Assembly (NCBI GenBank): GCA_032622095.1
Contig: CP136069.1
Coordinates: 106,110,278-106,174,277 of the forward strand
Direction of reading: 5' to 3'
Source: Siphonodentalium dalli
Taxonomy: Eukaryota; Mollusca; Scaphopoda; Gadilida; Siphonodentaliidae
DNA: 64,000 nt
Numbering within the stretch: the stretch's first letter is position 1; every line of letters begins with the position of its first letter. Positions 1-10,437 of this stretch are shown here, in pieces. The notes under the pieces are model-generated. The model was not told the origin of the DNA and searched no databases. It saw only the letters and a program-made list of their open reading frames with translations. Position numbers and translations under genes: made by a program.

Positions 1-356
1 GGTATGTCCGCTCTACTGTAAAAGTAACATATTGTCACGATTTGACCTGTCCAAAACACTCCCCGGACAAAAGTTTTCCTAGGTATAAAATTTCGTCGAA
101 ATCCGATCGTTTTACTCGATTTGACCTTGAACTTACCATTTCGAATGTCAATGTCAGGTCGGGGTCACGACTTGACCCGCCCAAAAGACTCCCCGGACAA
201 AAGTACCCCTAGGTATCAAATTTCGTGGAAATCCGCATGTTTTACCCGATTTGACCTTCGATTGACCATTTTGAAGACCAAGGTCAGGTCGGGATGGGAT
301 GGGATGGGATGGAATACCATGGAAGTATATCTGATTCCATGGAATCTGACCTCTAG
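1..356 (+). repeat. Module S, copy 1 (left part cut by window start)
   Basis: Two head-to-tail copies of a 130-bp repeat are visible: the word CAGGTCGGG recurs at 155 and 285, and ACTCCCCGGACAAAAGT recurs near 58 and 189. After the second copy comes a short GGGAT pentamer run (291-312), then a region rich in CCATGG palindromes, ending in CTCTAG at 356 just before an (ATT)n tract. Positions 1-356 match 6573-6928 and 15063-15418 almost base for base. No coding potential is supported: the ORFs crossing it also run through simple repeats. It probably marks the left edge of each larger repeat block; its origin is unknown. Confidence 0.85.
291..312 (+). repeat. (GGGAT)n short tandem repeat in S1
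   Basis: Four consecutive GGGAT pentamers followed by GG. The same run is present in S2 (about 6863) and S3 (about 15353) at the same place in the module, so it belongs to S and is not an independent insertion. Confidence 0.9.
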
Positions 357-372
357 TTATTATTATTATTAT

Positions 373-2104
373 ACTACAGTATTTTTCAACGCCCAAATCT
401 CGGAATGTATTAGTACTAGAAAACTCAAGTTTGGTAAGTATGTTGGGGTAAATGAGTTCTATGCCTTTGGCTCATAACGGATATTGTCCGCATTTACCCC
501 GTAGAGTTATCTCCCTTTATATGAAAAAATGTCATTTTATTATCTCGGAAATTATAAGGAGCAGAGCATCGAAAATTGGACTGTATACACATCTCGATAT
601 GCCCTACTGCCCACGGGCATCAGAACTTGTGTCCGCGCTTTCCCTGAGGAGTTACCGCCCATAGTTGGCAAACCTCTATTTGATTGTACTCTGTTGTCCT
701 CTTGTATCATTCCAGATAACTGCATGTGGTTTTCATAGTCGTGTTGACCGTTGTCAGTTTAGTCAGAGAAGGAAATTTTGACAGGGTCAGACATATATTT
801 TGACACTGGGGTGGGGGGCAAATTGTTTGCAAAATAAAATTTTGATTGACATTCATATATTTAAGTTTATGTATTTCCCGAACGAAAACAAACTCATACC
901 GGAAAGGATTTTTGAAATCCGAGAAGAAATGCAAGAGTTACGGGCCCTCAAAGTTTGCAATTTGGGCCCATGTGCTTGTCCTCACATCTCCTCCGAAGAT
1001 ATCGAACATAGGATATCATCTGATACGCCAACGTGTGCGGACGGAAGAGAGCACGCGGTGGGCCAAATTTTGCCAGTGTCTGTTCATTATTGTGGGTCTG
1101 GGGAGGGGTGGTCCGTGGTACCAATTTTTAATTCTTCTCGGAATCAGATGAAACTTGGAATATAACATCTGCAACATCAGCCGATCTATAAACTGGAAGA
1201 ATTTCGAAAATCCATCGAAAACTAAAAGAATCGCGGGCCCTCAAACTTTGCAATTTTGGGCCCATGTGCTTGATAACACATCTCCTCCGAAGATATCGAA
1301 CATAGGATGTCATCTGATACGAAAATGCGTACGGACTGGAGACGGCACGCGGTGGGCCAAATTTTGCCAGTGTCGGTTCATTATTGTGGGTCTGGGGAGG
1401 GGTGGTCCGTGGTGCCGAATTTTAATTCTTCTCGGAATCAGATGAAACTTGGAATATAATATCTGCAACATCAGCCGATCTCGAAGCTGAAGACAGATCG
1501 TAAATACGTTGGAAAATGGCGGAGATTTTGGCCGTACAAGTTTGAATTTGGGCCATATGCTTTCCAATAATCAAAGTGTTATCCGTCTCCAAATCAGATG
1601 AAATTTATACTATGCAATCTATGTCAGCCGCAAATCACAAAACTGGAAACAACTTTAAAATCCGTTGGAAACTGACGAAGTTACGGGGCCTCAAACTTAG
1701 CAGTTTGTGCCAGGGGTTGATGTTTTCCCAATCCCGTCACCCAATTTCGAGGCAGGGGTGGGGTCACGTCCAAACACTTGAGATCAACCTACACATATTA
1801 GGACAACATATAATCACCATACTTCATATTTTCCGTCCATAAACTGCGATTCTTTCCACTCATGATTGATCCTATTATTATACTTCCATGGTGTAACCAA
1901 GGAAGTATATTGTTTTTCTACTGCGGCCGTTTTCTGTTTAATTGGAAATACTCAGAAACTAATGGGAGGAGGACCGCGAAATCTCTAGCGAATGAAGGCA
2001 TATAAGGTCTACTAAAAATAATGGTATCCGGATGTTGGTCCAATATCTTTTAACAGAGTTATGGCCCTTTTTCGATTATTTTTCATTATTATTATTATTA
2101 TTAT
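373..2104 (+). repeat. Archetype A unit (A1) and its internal sub-repeats
   Basis: The unit is itself built from diverged sub-repeats aligned on GGGCCCTCAAA: two long ones (942-1234, 1235-1528; 293-294 bp) and two shorter ones starting near 1529 and 1686 (about 157 bp), which lack the central CATCTCCTCCGAAGAT section. Each carries the same order of words: GGGCCCTCAAA, GGGCCCATGTGCTTG, CATCTCCTCCGAAGAT, GTGGGCCAAATTTTGCCAGT, GGGGAGGGGTGGTCC, AATCAGATGAAACTTGG. The 5' part has GAGTTATCTCCCTTTAT at 504-520. The last 226 bp (from about 1879) is module T. No splice-supported or conserved reading frame is evident. Confidence 0.85.
1879..2104 (+). repeat. Module T with terminal hairpin (unit A1)
   Basis: T opens with an imperfect inverted repeat: left arm 1879-1891 (TATACTTCCATGG), a 5-nt loop TGTAA, and right arm 1897-1909 (CCAAGGAAGTATA), 13-bp arms with one mismatch. 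It ends in an (ATT)n tract abutting the next unit. Equivalent hairpins start at 3611, 8453, 10199, 11945, 16944, 17167, 18894, 20621, 22350, 24077, 25804 and 27531. An extra copy at 17167 shows T can duplicate without R. It resembles the end of a small fold-back or MITE-like element, but no target-site duplication can be shown because both borders are ATT repeats. Confidence 0.75.
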
Positions 2105-3836
2105 ACTACAGTATTTTTCAACGCCCAAATCTCGGAATGTATTAGTACTAGAAAACTCAAGTTTGGTAAGTATGTTGGGGTAAATGAGTTCTATGCCTTT
2201 GGCTCATAACGGATATTGTCCGCATTTACCCCGTAGAGTTATCTCCCTTTATATGAAAAAATGTCATTTTATTATCTCGGAAATTATAAGGAGCAGAGCA
2301 TCGAAAATTGGACTGTATACACATCTCGATATGCCCTACTGCCCACGGGCATCAGAACTTGTGTCCGCGCTTTCCCTGAGGAGTTACCGCCCATAGTTGG
2401 CAAACCTCTATTTGATTGTACTCTGTTGTCCTCTTGTATCATTCCAGATAACTGCATGTGGTTTTCATAGTCGTGTTGACCGTTGTCAGTTTAGTCAGAG
2501 AAGGAAATTTTGACAGGGTCAGACATATATTTTGACACTGGGGTGGGGGGCAAATTGTTTGCAAAATAAAATTTTGATTGACATTCATATATTTAAGTTT
2601 ATGTATTTCCCGAACGAAAACAAACTCATACCGGAAAGGATTTTTGAAATCCGAGAAGAAATGCAAGAGTTACGGGCCCTCAAAGTTTGCAATTTGGGCC
2701 CATGTGCTTGTCCTCACATCTCCTCCGAAGATATCGAACATAGGATATCATCTGATACGCCAACGTGTGCGGACGGAAGAGAGCACGCGGTGGGCCAAAT
2801 TTTGCCAGTGTCTGTTCATTATTGTGGGTCTGGGGAGGGGTGGTCCGTGGTACCAATTTTTAATTCTTCTCGGAATCAGATGAAACTTGGAATATAACAT
2901 CTGCAACATCAGCCGATCTATAAACTGGAAGAATTTCGAAAATCCATCGAAAACTAAAAGAATCGCGGGCCCTCAAACTTTGCAATTTTGGGCCCATGTG
3001 CTTGATAACACATCTCCTCCGAAGATATCGAACATAGGATGTCATCTGATACGAAAATGCGTACGGACTGGAGACGGCACGCGGTGGGCCAAATTTTGCC
3101 AGTGTCGGTTCATTATTGTGGGTCTGGGGAGGGGTGGTCCGTGGTGCCGAATTTTAATTCTTCTCGGAATCAGATGAAACTTGGAATATAATATCTGCAA
3201 CATCAGCCGATCTCGAAGCTGAAGACAGATCGTAAATACGTTGGAAAATGGCGGAGATTTTGGCCGTACAAGTTTGAATTTGGGCCATATGCTTTCCAAT
3301 AATCAAAGTGTTATCCGTCTCCAAATCAGATGAAATTTATACTATGCAATCTATGTCAGCCGCAAATCACAAAACTGGAAACAACTTTAAAATCCGTTGG
3401 AAACTGACGAAGTTACGGGGCCTCAAACTTAGCAGTTTGTGCCAGGGGTTGATGTTTTCCCAATCCCGTCACCCAATTTCGAGGCAGGGGTGGGGTCACG
3501 TCCAAACACTTGAGATCAACCTACACATATTAGGACAACATATAATCACCATACTTCATATTTTCCGTCCATAAACTGCGATTCTTTCCACTCATGATTG
3601 ATCCTATTATTATACTTCCATGGTGTAACCAAGGAAGTATATTGTTTTTCTACTGCGGCCGTTTTCTGTTTAATTGGAAATACTCAGAAACTAATGGGAG
3701 GAGGACCGCGAAATCTCTAGCGAATGAAGGCATATAAGGTCTACTAAAAATAATGGTATCCGGATGTTGGTCCAATATCTTTTAACAGAGTTATGGCCCT
3801 TTTTCGATTATTTTTCATTATTATTATTATTATTAT

Positions 3837-4464
3837 ACTACAGTATTTTTCAACGCCCAAATCTCGGAATGTATTAGTACTAGAAAACTCAAGTTTGGTA
3901 AGTATGTTGGGGTAAATGAGTTCTATGCCTTTGGCTCATAACGGATATTGTCCGCATTTACCCCGTAGAGTTATCTCCCTTTATATGAAAAAATGTCATT
4001 TTATTATCTCGGAAATTATAAGGAGCAGAGCATCGAAAATTGGACTGTATACACATCTCGATATGCCCTACTGCCCACGGGCATCAGAACTTGTGTCCGC
4101 GCTTTCCCTGAGGAGTTACCGCCCATAGTTGGCAAACCTCTATTTGATTGTACTCTGTTGTCCTCTTGTATCATTCCAGATAACTGCATGTGGTTTTCAT
4201 AGTCGTGTTGACCGTTGTCAGTTTAGTCAGAGAAGGAAATTTTGACAGGGTCAGACATATATTTTGACACTGGGGTGGGGGGCAAATTGTTTGCAAAATA
4301 AAATTTTGATTGACATTCATATATTTAAGTTTATGTATTTCCCGAACGAAAACAAACTCATACCGGAAAGGATTTTTGAAATCCGAGAAGAAATGCAAGA
4401 GTTACGGGCCCTCAAAGTTTGCAATTTGGGCCCATGTGCTTGTCCTCACATCTCCTCCGAAGAT
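3837..4464 (+). repeat. Truncated third unit of array A (A3)
   Basis: It matches unit A1 from 373 to 1000 and then breaks off inside the CTCCGAAGAT word of the first sub-repeat; the following bases belong to module M. The break is abrupt, with no (ATT)n at the junction, unlike R/T and S/R borders. Confidence 0.9.
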
Positions 4465-4666
4465 TCAGATTATGCTACACCCGAAACGGAGATGACTTTT
4501 GGGAAATCCAGAGTCCAAAACGGATCGAAATCGCCCTGTTCCAGAAAAGTCGTTCATTTTGTTTTCACTTTTTGAAAAAGGCTCCAATATTTCAACCAAA
4601 ACTTTTGGACTTAAAACATTATTTTTTTCTCAGTCAAGTGAAAAGAGCTCTTCAAAATAATTCCGC

Positions 4667-4698
4667 TTATATATATAATATATATTATCTATATATAC
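4667..4698. repeat. TA-rich low-complexity tract in M1
   Basis: Alternating TA dinucleotides with small interruptions (TATATATATAATATATATTA, then CTATATATA). The same tract lies in M2 (about 13151-13183) and in M3 (about 28671-28701). Confidence 0.85.
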
Positions 4699-4740
4699 GC
4701 CAAAAATTTGTCACTCCCCTCTCTCCTTCCTCCGGCTACC

Positions 4741-4758
4741 CCATCCCCCGTGGGATGG
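4741..4758. other. Perfect 7-bp hairpin in M1
   Basis: CCATCCC, loop CCGT, GGGATGG. M2 has the same sequence at about 13225-13242. In M3 (28746-28761) it reads CATCCCGCGTGGGATG, so the inner 6 bp are kept and the outermost pair is lost. It lies just beside the tRNA-like segment. It could be a simple structural feature of the element RNA or DNA; no terminator or riboswitch claim is made. Confidence 0.55.
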
Positions 4759-4768
4759 AACCTACCTC

Positions 4769-4828
4769 CGATTCGAATACACCCGTCATGCCGCGGGCCA
4801 GTCTCATTCCTCTACCAGAGAACTGATA
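4769..4828 (-). mobile_element. tRNA-like (pol III A/B-box-like) remnant in M1
   Basis: Read on the minus strand, a D-arm-like stretch (CAGTTCTCTGGTAGAG, complement of 4810-4828) is followed 30 bp later by a T-loop-like TATTCGAATCG (complement of 4769-4779). The order and spacing match the internal promoter of tRNA genes and tRNA-derived SINEs. I could not pair a convincing acceptor stem or anticodon arm, so this is not called a tRNA gene. Copies lie at 13253-13312 and 28773-28832. Confidence 0.45.
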
Positions 4829-5260
4829 GAACGCCCGTCGAATACCAACAATCATTTCCAGAGTGCTATATTGGTATGAGTTCATATCGGAGCCGTTATA
4901 AAGCAAATAACTTGGATTTTAATATAAACCCACCTATTCGTAAATTGTGTAGCCCATGGTGTGTGGTAAATTATCATTTTATCGTGTATAGTGTGTCATG
5001 AGCTATCTGCGTGCGTGCATTTCACTTTTGTATTTTCTTTCGCATCTTCAACGCACTGCATATCATATACAACCAAACAAAATACAAACATTACATTAAT
5101 TTGATCACACAAGACTTCGTTATATGGTGTATATTTCTACTAACGTAATGACGACGTATAGCCAATTATTCCATTTGCGATAACAACGATAAACACATAG
5201 AAACATGCAAACATCATCAGTTTCGTAAGATCAATTTGTATATTGTTTATATTCTAGTTA

Positions 5261-5531
5261 TTTATCGAATATAAAAAGCATCTTTACATTATCTTTAGTT
5301 TGGTATTATTCGTATTTGATGATTAAAATACACCAAAACATGTTAAATATAAAAAATAAAAAAAGATAATTTGACGGGATTCGAACTCACGTCGCAATAA
5401 AACACATACTGAATGTTTGACGCTCTCTCCACTCGGCTACGCACTGCGCTGTTAATTTATAAGAAAATATATTAGTATTAAATATGTAGGCATATAACTG
5501 TGTATATTTAAACTTTATATCCAAACTGATT
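5261..5531 (-). mobile_element. tRNA-derived SINE-like element, first copy of dimer in M1
   Basis: The minus strand carries a perfect A-box form TAGCCGAGTGG (complement of 5429-5439) and a B-box AGTTCGAATCC (complement of 5377-5387), 41 bp apart, as in tRNA-derived SINEs. A seven-base acceptor stem does not pair with the 3' side, and the T-stem holds a mismatch and two wobbles, so it is unlikely to be a functional tRNA. Downstream of the B-box on the minus strand is an A/T-rich stretch with T-runs that could end pol III transcripts. The element repeats 271 bp later. Confidence 0.65.
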
Positions 5532-5806
5532 GAAATCGAATATAAAAAGCATCTTTACATTATCTTTAGTTTGGTATTATTCGTATTTGATGATTAAAAT
5601 ACACCAAAACATGTTAAAAATAAAAAATAAAAAAAGATAATTTGACGGGATTCGAACTCACGTCGCAATAAAAACACAAGCTGAAGGTTTGACGCTCTGA
5701 CCACTCGACTACGCACTGCGCTATTAATTTATAAGAAAATATATTAGTATTAAATATATAGGCATATAACTGTGTATATTTAAACTTTATATCCAAACTG
5801 ATTGAA
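5532..5806 (-). mobile_element. tRNA-derived SINE-like element, second copy of dimer in M1
   Basis: A direct repeat of the preceding copy at 271-bp spacing, starting again at CGAATATAAAAAGCATC. The B-box is the complement of 5648-5658. The A-box is the complement of 5701-5711 and reads TAGTCGAGTGG, one base different from copy 1 but still within consensus. Head-to-tail dimer structure is unusual for a retroposed SINE and suggests tandem duplication after insertion, or a pol III unit amplified as satellite. Confidence 0.65.
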
Positions 5807-6572
5807 ATGCGTGACTATATATATATACCCCTTTCCGCTATACGGGGAACAGGAAAATGCACCTATTCTTCCCACCAAATCCAAAAGGGCTAATTAAAGA
5901 GCAAGGTAATGCCGTAGCAGGTACATTTGGATATTCTATTCACGCCCCCCCCCCAAATCTTGACCGCTATACTTCAAATTCAAACATCGAGAATTTTTTT
6001 TTTGACGAGTACATCTGATAGCTAGTGTTCACGCGCATCTAGAGCGCAATTTTCTAATTTTCAGATGGAACGGAACGGTTTACTCGTGACAACGCTATAT
6101 ATCATAAATATGTATACTTCTGTAGTCTATCACTAGCCGATTTTTAGCCCCAAATCCAAACGGGCCGATGTAGGAGCGAGTTTAATGCGGTGGTACATAA
6201 GCCGGTATACTGTAGGTATGACTCTAAAATTTGACCTCTCTAATATAAACGCAACCTGCTCAAGGGAGTGTTTGTGTCGGGTGGGTTCAGATTTGGAAAA
6301 TTCCACCGAAGATCAAATGGGCAAAATTACTCCGAAAATCATATATTGAGATAAAAACTTTTCGATGAGTGGATGTGATAAGTAGTATATACACGCAAGA
6401 TTAGTACACTTTTTAATGATTTATATTGAACGGTTTAACCCTGGTAGCGTATAACGTTGTGACCGGTGATATATATTACTCAAATTCAAACCCTCTCTTC
6501 ATGACGCAAATTCAAACGGACTTAGCAAGAAGCAAGGCAAATGCATGAATATGCTCACCGATATACTATATA
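5807..6572 (+). repeat. Degenerate ~270-360-bp repeats at the end of M1
   Basis: Three diverged copies can be aligned on CCAAATCCAAA-CGGGC...GCAAGGTAATGC-like words at about 5873, 6146 and 6504. Matching pairs of other words support this, such as GACGAGTACATCTGATAGCTAGTGTTC against GATGAGTGGATGTGATAAGTAGTATA in pieces, and AACGGTTTACTCGTGAC against AACGGTTTAACCCTGG. A poly-C run lies at about 5945-5954. The last copy runs directly into module S2. No ORF of interest is present. Confidence 0.6.
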
Positions 6573-6928
6573 GGTATGTCCGCTCTACTGTAAAAGTAAC
6601 ATATTGTCACGATTTGACCTGTCCAAAACACTCCCCGGACAAAAGTTTTCCTAGGTATAAAATTTCGTCGAAATCCGATCGTTTTACTCGATTTGACCTT
6701 GAACTTACCATTTCGAATGTCAATGTCAGGTCGGGGTCACGACTTGACCCGCCCAAAAGACTCCCCGGACAAAAGTACCCCTAGGTATCAAATTTCGTGG
6801 AAATCCGCATGTTTTACCCGATTTGACCTTCGATTGACCATTTTGAAGACCAAGGTCAGGTCGGGATGGGATGGGATGGGATGGAATACCATGGAAGTAT
6901 ATCTGATTCCATGGAATCTGACCTCTAG
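6573..6928 (+). repeat. Module S, copy 2
   Basis: Nearly identical to 1-356: two 130-bp sub-repeats, the GGGAT run, the CCATGG palindromic region including the perfect 14-bp palindrome GATTCCATGGAATC, and the CTCTAG border at 6928. It marks the start of the 8490-bp block that repeats at 15063. Confidence 0.9.
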
Positions 6929-8656
6929 TTATTATTATTATTATACTGGACACTTTTGCAACCCTTATTACTCGAAAAGTACCAGGAGTAGCACACTAAA
7001 TATTGGTACGTATTTTGGGGTCAAAGAGTTGTATGCCATCGTCGCATAAAGAATATTGTCCGCGTTTTCTCCGAGGAGTTATCTCCCTTTATCTGAAAAA
7101 ATGTCATTTTATTATCTCGGAAATTATAAGAAGCAGAGCATCGAAAATTAGACCGTATGCACATCTCGATATGCACTACTGCCCACGGGCATAAAAACTT
7201 GGGTCCGCCCTTTCCCTGAAGAGTTACCGCCCATAGTTGGCAAACCTCTATTTTATTGTACTCTGTTGTCCTCCCGTATCATTCCAGATAACTGTATTTG
7301 GTTTTTGTAGTCGTGTTGACCGTTGTCAGCTTAGTCCGAGGAAGAAAATTTGACAGGGTTGGACATATATTTTTACACTGGGGTGGGGGCAATATTTTCG
7401 CAATTTTTTTTTATTATTGACATTCATCTATTTAAGTATGTAGATTCCCTGAACGACAACAAACCCATACCGGAAAGGATTTTTGTAATCCGAGAAGAAA
7501 TGCAAGAGTTACGGGCCCTCAAAGTTTGCAAGTGTCGGTCCCATGTGCTTGTGACCCTATCTCCTCCGAAGATGTCGAACTTTGGATGTCGTCTGATATC
7601 CCAGTGCGTGCGGGCTGAAGAGAGCACGTGATGTGCCAAATTTTGCCAGTGTCGGTTCAGTGTTGTGGATCAGGGGAGGGGCGGTCCGGGGTACCAATTT
7701 TTTATTCTTCTCCGAATCAGATGAAACTTGGAGTGTAACATCTACACCGCCAACCGATCTAGAAACTGAAACAATTTCGAAAATCCATTGAAAAATGACG
7801 GAGTTGCGGTCCTTCAAACTATGCAAATTTGGGCCCATGTGCCTGTGACCTCATCTCCTCCGAAGATCTCGAACTTAGGATGTTATCTGATATCGCAGTG
7901 CGCGCGGTCTGAAGAGAGCACGCGATGTGCCAAATTTTGCAAGTGTCGGTTCAGTGCTGTGGGTCAGGGGAGGGGTGGTCCGAGGTACCAAAATTTAGTT
8001 CGTCTCCGAATCATATGAAACTTGGTATATAACATCTACCTTACACGTTGATCATAAAACTGAAAACAGATCGTAAATCCGTTAAAAAATGGCGGAGATT
8101 TAGGCCCTCAAACTTTGAATGTGGGCCCGTATTCTTTCCAATAAACAAAATGTTATTCGTCTCTGAATCAGACAAAATTTATAACAAATAATCAATGTAA
8201 CTAGCTGATCACAATACTCAAAACAATTTTAAAATCCATCGGAAAATAACGGAGTTACGGGCTCTCAAAATTCGCATTTTGGGCCGGGTTTGACTATTTC
8301 CCAATCCCGTCACCCAATTTCGAGGCAGGGGTGGGGTCACTTCCAAACACTTGAGATCAACCCACACATGTTAAGGGAAAGAGATAATCATCCTACTTCA
8401 TATTTTACGTCCCTTAACTGCGATTTATTGAGCTCATGATTTGCCCTATTATTATACTTCCATGGTGTAACCAAGGAAGTATATTGTTTTTCTACTGCGG
8501 CCGTTTTCTGTTTAATTGAAAATACTCAGAAACTAATGGGAGGAGGACCGCGAAATCTCTAGCGAATATAGGCATCTAAGGTCTACTAAAAATAATGGTA
8601 TCCAGATGTTGGTCCAATATCTTTTGACAGAGTTATGGCCCTTTTTCGATTATTTT

Positions 8657-8691
<35 letters not shown>

Positions 8692-10402
8692 CTGGACACT
8701 TTTGCAACCCTTATTACTCGAAAAGTACCAGGAGTAGCACACTAAATATTGGTACGTATTTTGGGGTCAAAGAGTTGTATGCCATCGTCGCATAAAGAAT
8801 ATTGTCCGCGTTTTCTCCGAGGAGTTATCTCCCTTTATCTGAAAAAATGTCATTTTATTATCTCGGAAATTATAAGAAGCAGAGCATCGAAAATTAGACC
8901 GTATGCACATCTCGATATGCACTACTGCCCACGGGCATAAAAACTTGGGTCCGCCCTTTCCCTGAAGAGTTACCGCCCATAGTTGGCAAACCTCTATTTT
9001 ATTGTACTCTGTTGTCCTCCCGTATCATTCCAGATAACTGTATTTGGTTTTTGTAGTCGTGTTGACCGTTGTCAGCTTAGTCCGAGGAAGAAAATTTGAC
9101 AGGGTTGGACATATATTTTTACACTGGGGTGGGGGCAATATTTTCGCAATTTTTTTTTATTATTGACATTCATCTATTTAAGTATGTAGATTCCCTGAAC
9201 GACAACAAACCCATACCGGAAAGGATTTTTGTAATCCGAGAAGAAATGCAAGAGTTACGGGCCCTCAAAGTTTGCAAGTGTCGGTCCCATGTGCTTGTGA
9301 CCCTATCTCCTCCGAAGATGTCGAACTTTGGATGTCGTCTGATATCCCAGTGCGTGCGGGCTGAAGAGAGCACGTGATGTGCCAAATTTTGCCAGTGTCG
9401 GTTCAGTGTTGTGGATCAGGGGAGGGGCGGTCCGGGGTACCAATTTTTTATTCTTCTCCGAATCAGATGAAACTTGGAGTGTAACATCTACACCGCCAAC
9501 CGATCTAGAAACTGAAACAATTTCGAAAATCCATTGAAAAATGACGGAGTTGCGGTCCTTCAAACTATGCAAATTTGGGCCCATGTGCCTGTGACCTCAT
9601 CTCCTCCGAAGATCTCGAACTTAGGATGTTATCTGATATCGCAGTGCGCGCGGTCTGAAGAGAGCACGCGATGTGCCAAATTTTGCAAGTGTCGGTTCAG
9701 TGCTGTGGGTCAGGGGAGGGGTGGTCCGAGGTACCAAAATTTAGTTCGTCTCCGAATCATATGAAACTTGGTATATAACATCTACCTTACACGTTGATCA
9801 TAAAACTGAAAACAGATCGTAAATCCGTTAAAAAATGGCGGAGATTTAGGCCCTCAAACTTTGAATGTGGGCCCGTATTCTTTCCAATAAACAAAATGTT
9901 ATTCGTCTCTGAATCAGACAAAATTTATAACAAATAATCAATGTAACTAGCTGATCACAATACTCAAAACAATTTTAAAATCCATCGGAAAATAACGGAG
10001 TTACGGGCTCTCAAAATTCGCATTTTGGGCCGGGTTTGACTATTTCCCAATCCCGTCACCCAATTTCGAGGCAGGGGTGGGGTCACTTCCAAACACTTGA
10101 GATCAACCCACACATGTTAAGGGAAAGAGATAATCATCCTACTTCATATTTTACGTCCCTTAACTGCGATTTATTGAGCTCATGATTTGCCCTATTATTA
10201 TACTTCCATGGTGTAACCAAGGAAGTATATTGTTTTTCTACTGCGGCCGTTTTCTGTTTAATTGAAAATACTCAGAAACTAATGGGAGGAGGACCGCGAA
10301 ATCTCTAGCGAATATAGGCATCTAAGGTCTACTAAAAATAATGGTATCCAGATGTTGGTCCAATATCTTTTGACAGAGTTATGGTCCTTTTTCGATTATT
10401 TT

Positions 10403-10437
<35 letters not shown>

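Larger units (their letters stand above)
357..4464 (+). repeat. Tandem array A: 1732-bp units (2 full plus 1 partial)
   Basis: Using the motif ACTACAGTATTTTTCAACG as unit start, units begin at 373, 2105 and 3837, exactly 1732 bp apart. The first two are complete (373-2104, 2105-3836); the third stops after 628 bp. The array opens with an (ATT)n tract at 357-372 directly after module S. Each unit is an R part of about 1.5 kb plus a T part of about 225 bp. The two full copies look essentially identical, which implies recent amplification or strong homogenisation. Small ORFs of 61-121 codons recur in every unit on both strands, are unrelated to each other and overlap; I treat them as chance. Confidence 0.95.
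4465..6572 (+). repeat. Module M, copy 1
   Basis: About 2.1 kb of non-coding, AT-rich sequence shared with 12950-15062 (offset about 8484-8490) and, in part, with 28511-30237. In order it holds: a TA-rich tract (4667-4698), a C/T-rich stretch with a 7-bp-stem hairpin (4741-4758), a tRNA-like segment on the minus strand (4769-4828), unremarkable AT-rich DNA to 5260, a direct dimer of a 271-bp tRNA-derived element (5261-5806), and about 770 bp of degenerate repeats that include a poly-C run near 5945. It begins 92 bp further in than M2. I see no gene in it. Confidence 0.85.

Noticed and set aside
121-477. 118-codon ORF at the S/R border
   Set aside because: It reads through the GGGAT and ATT simple repeats, and its C-terminus changes completely with whichever unit follows S.
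5370-5453. Functional tRNA gene on the minus strand
   Set aside because: A- and B-boxes are good but the acceptor stem does not pair, the T-stem is defective and the anticodon loop lacks T33; better explained as a tRNA-derived SINE.
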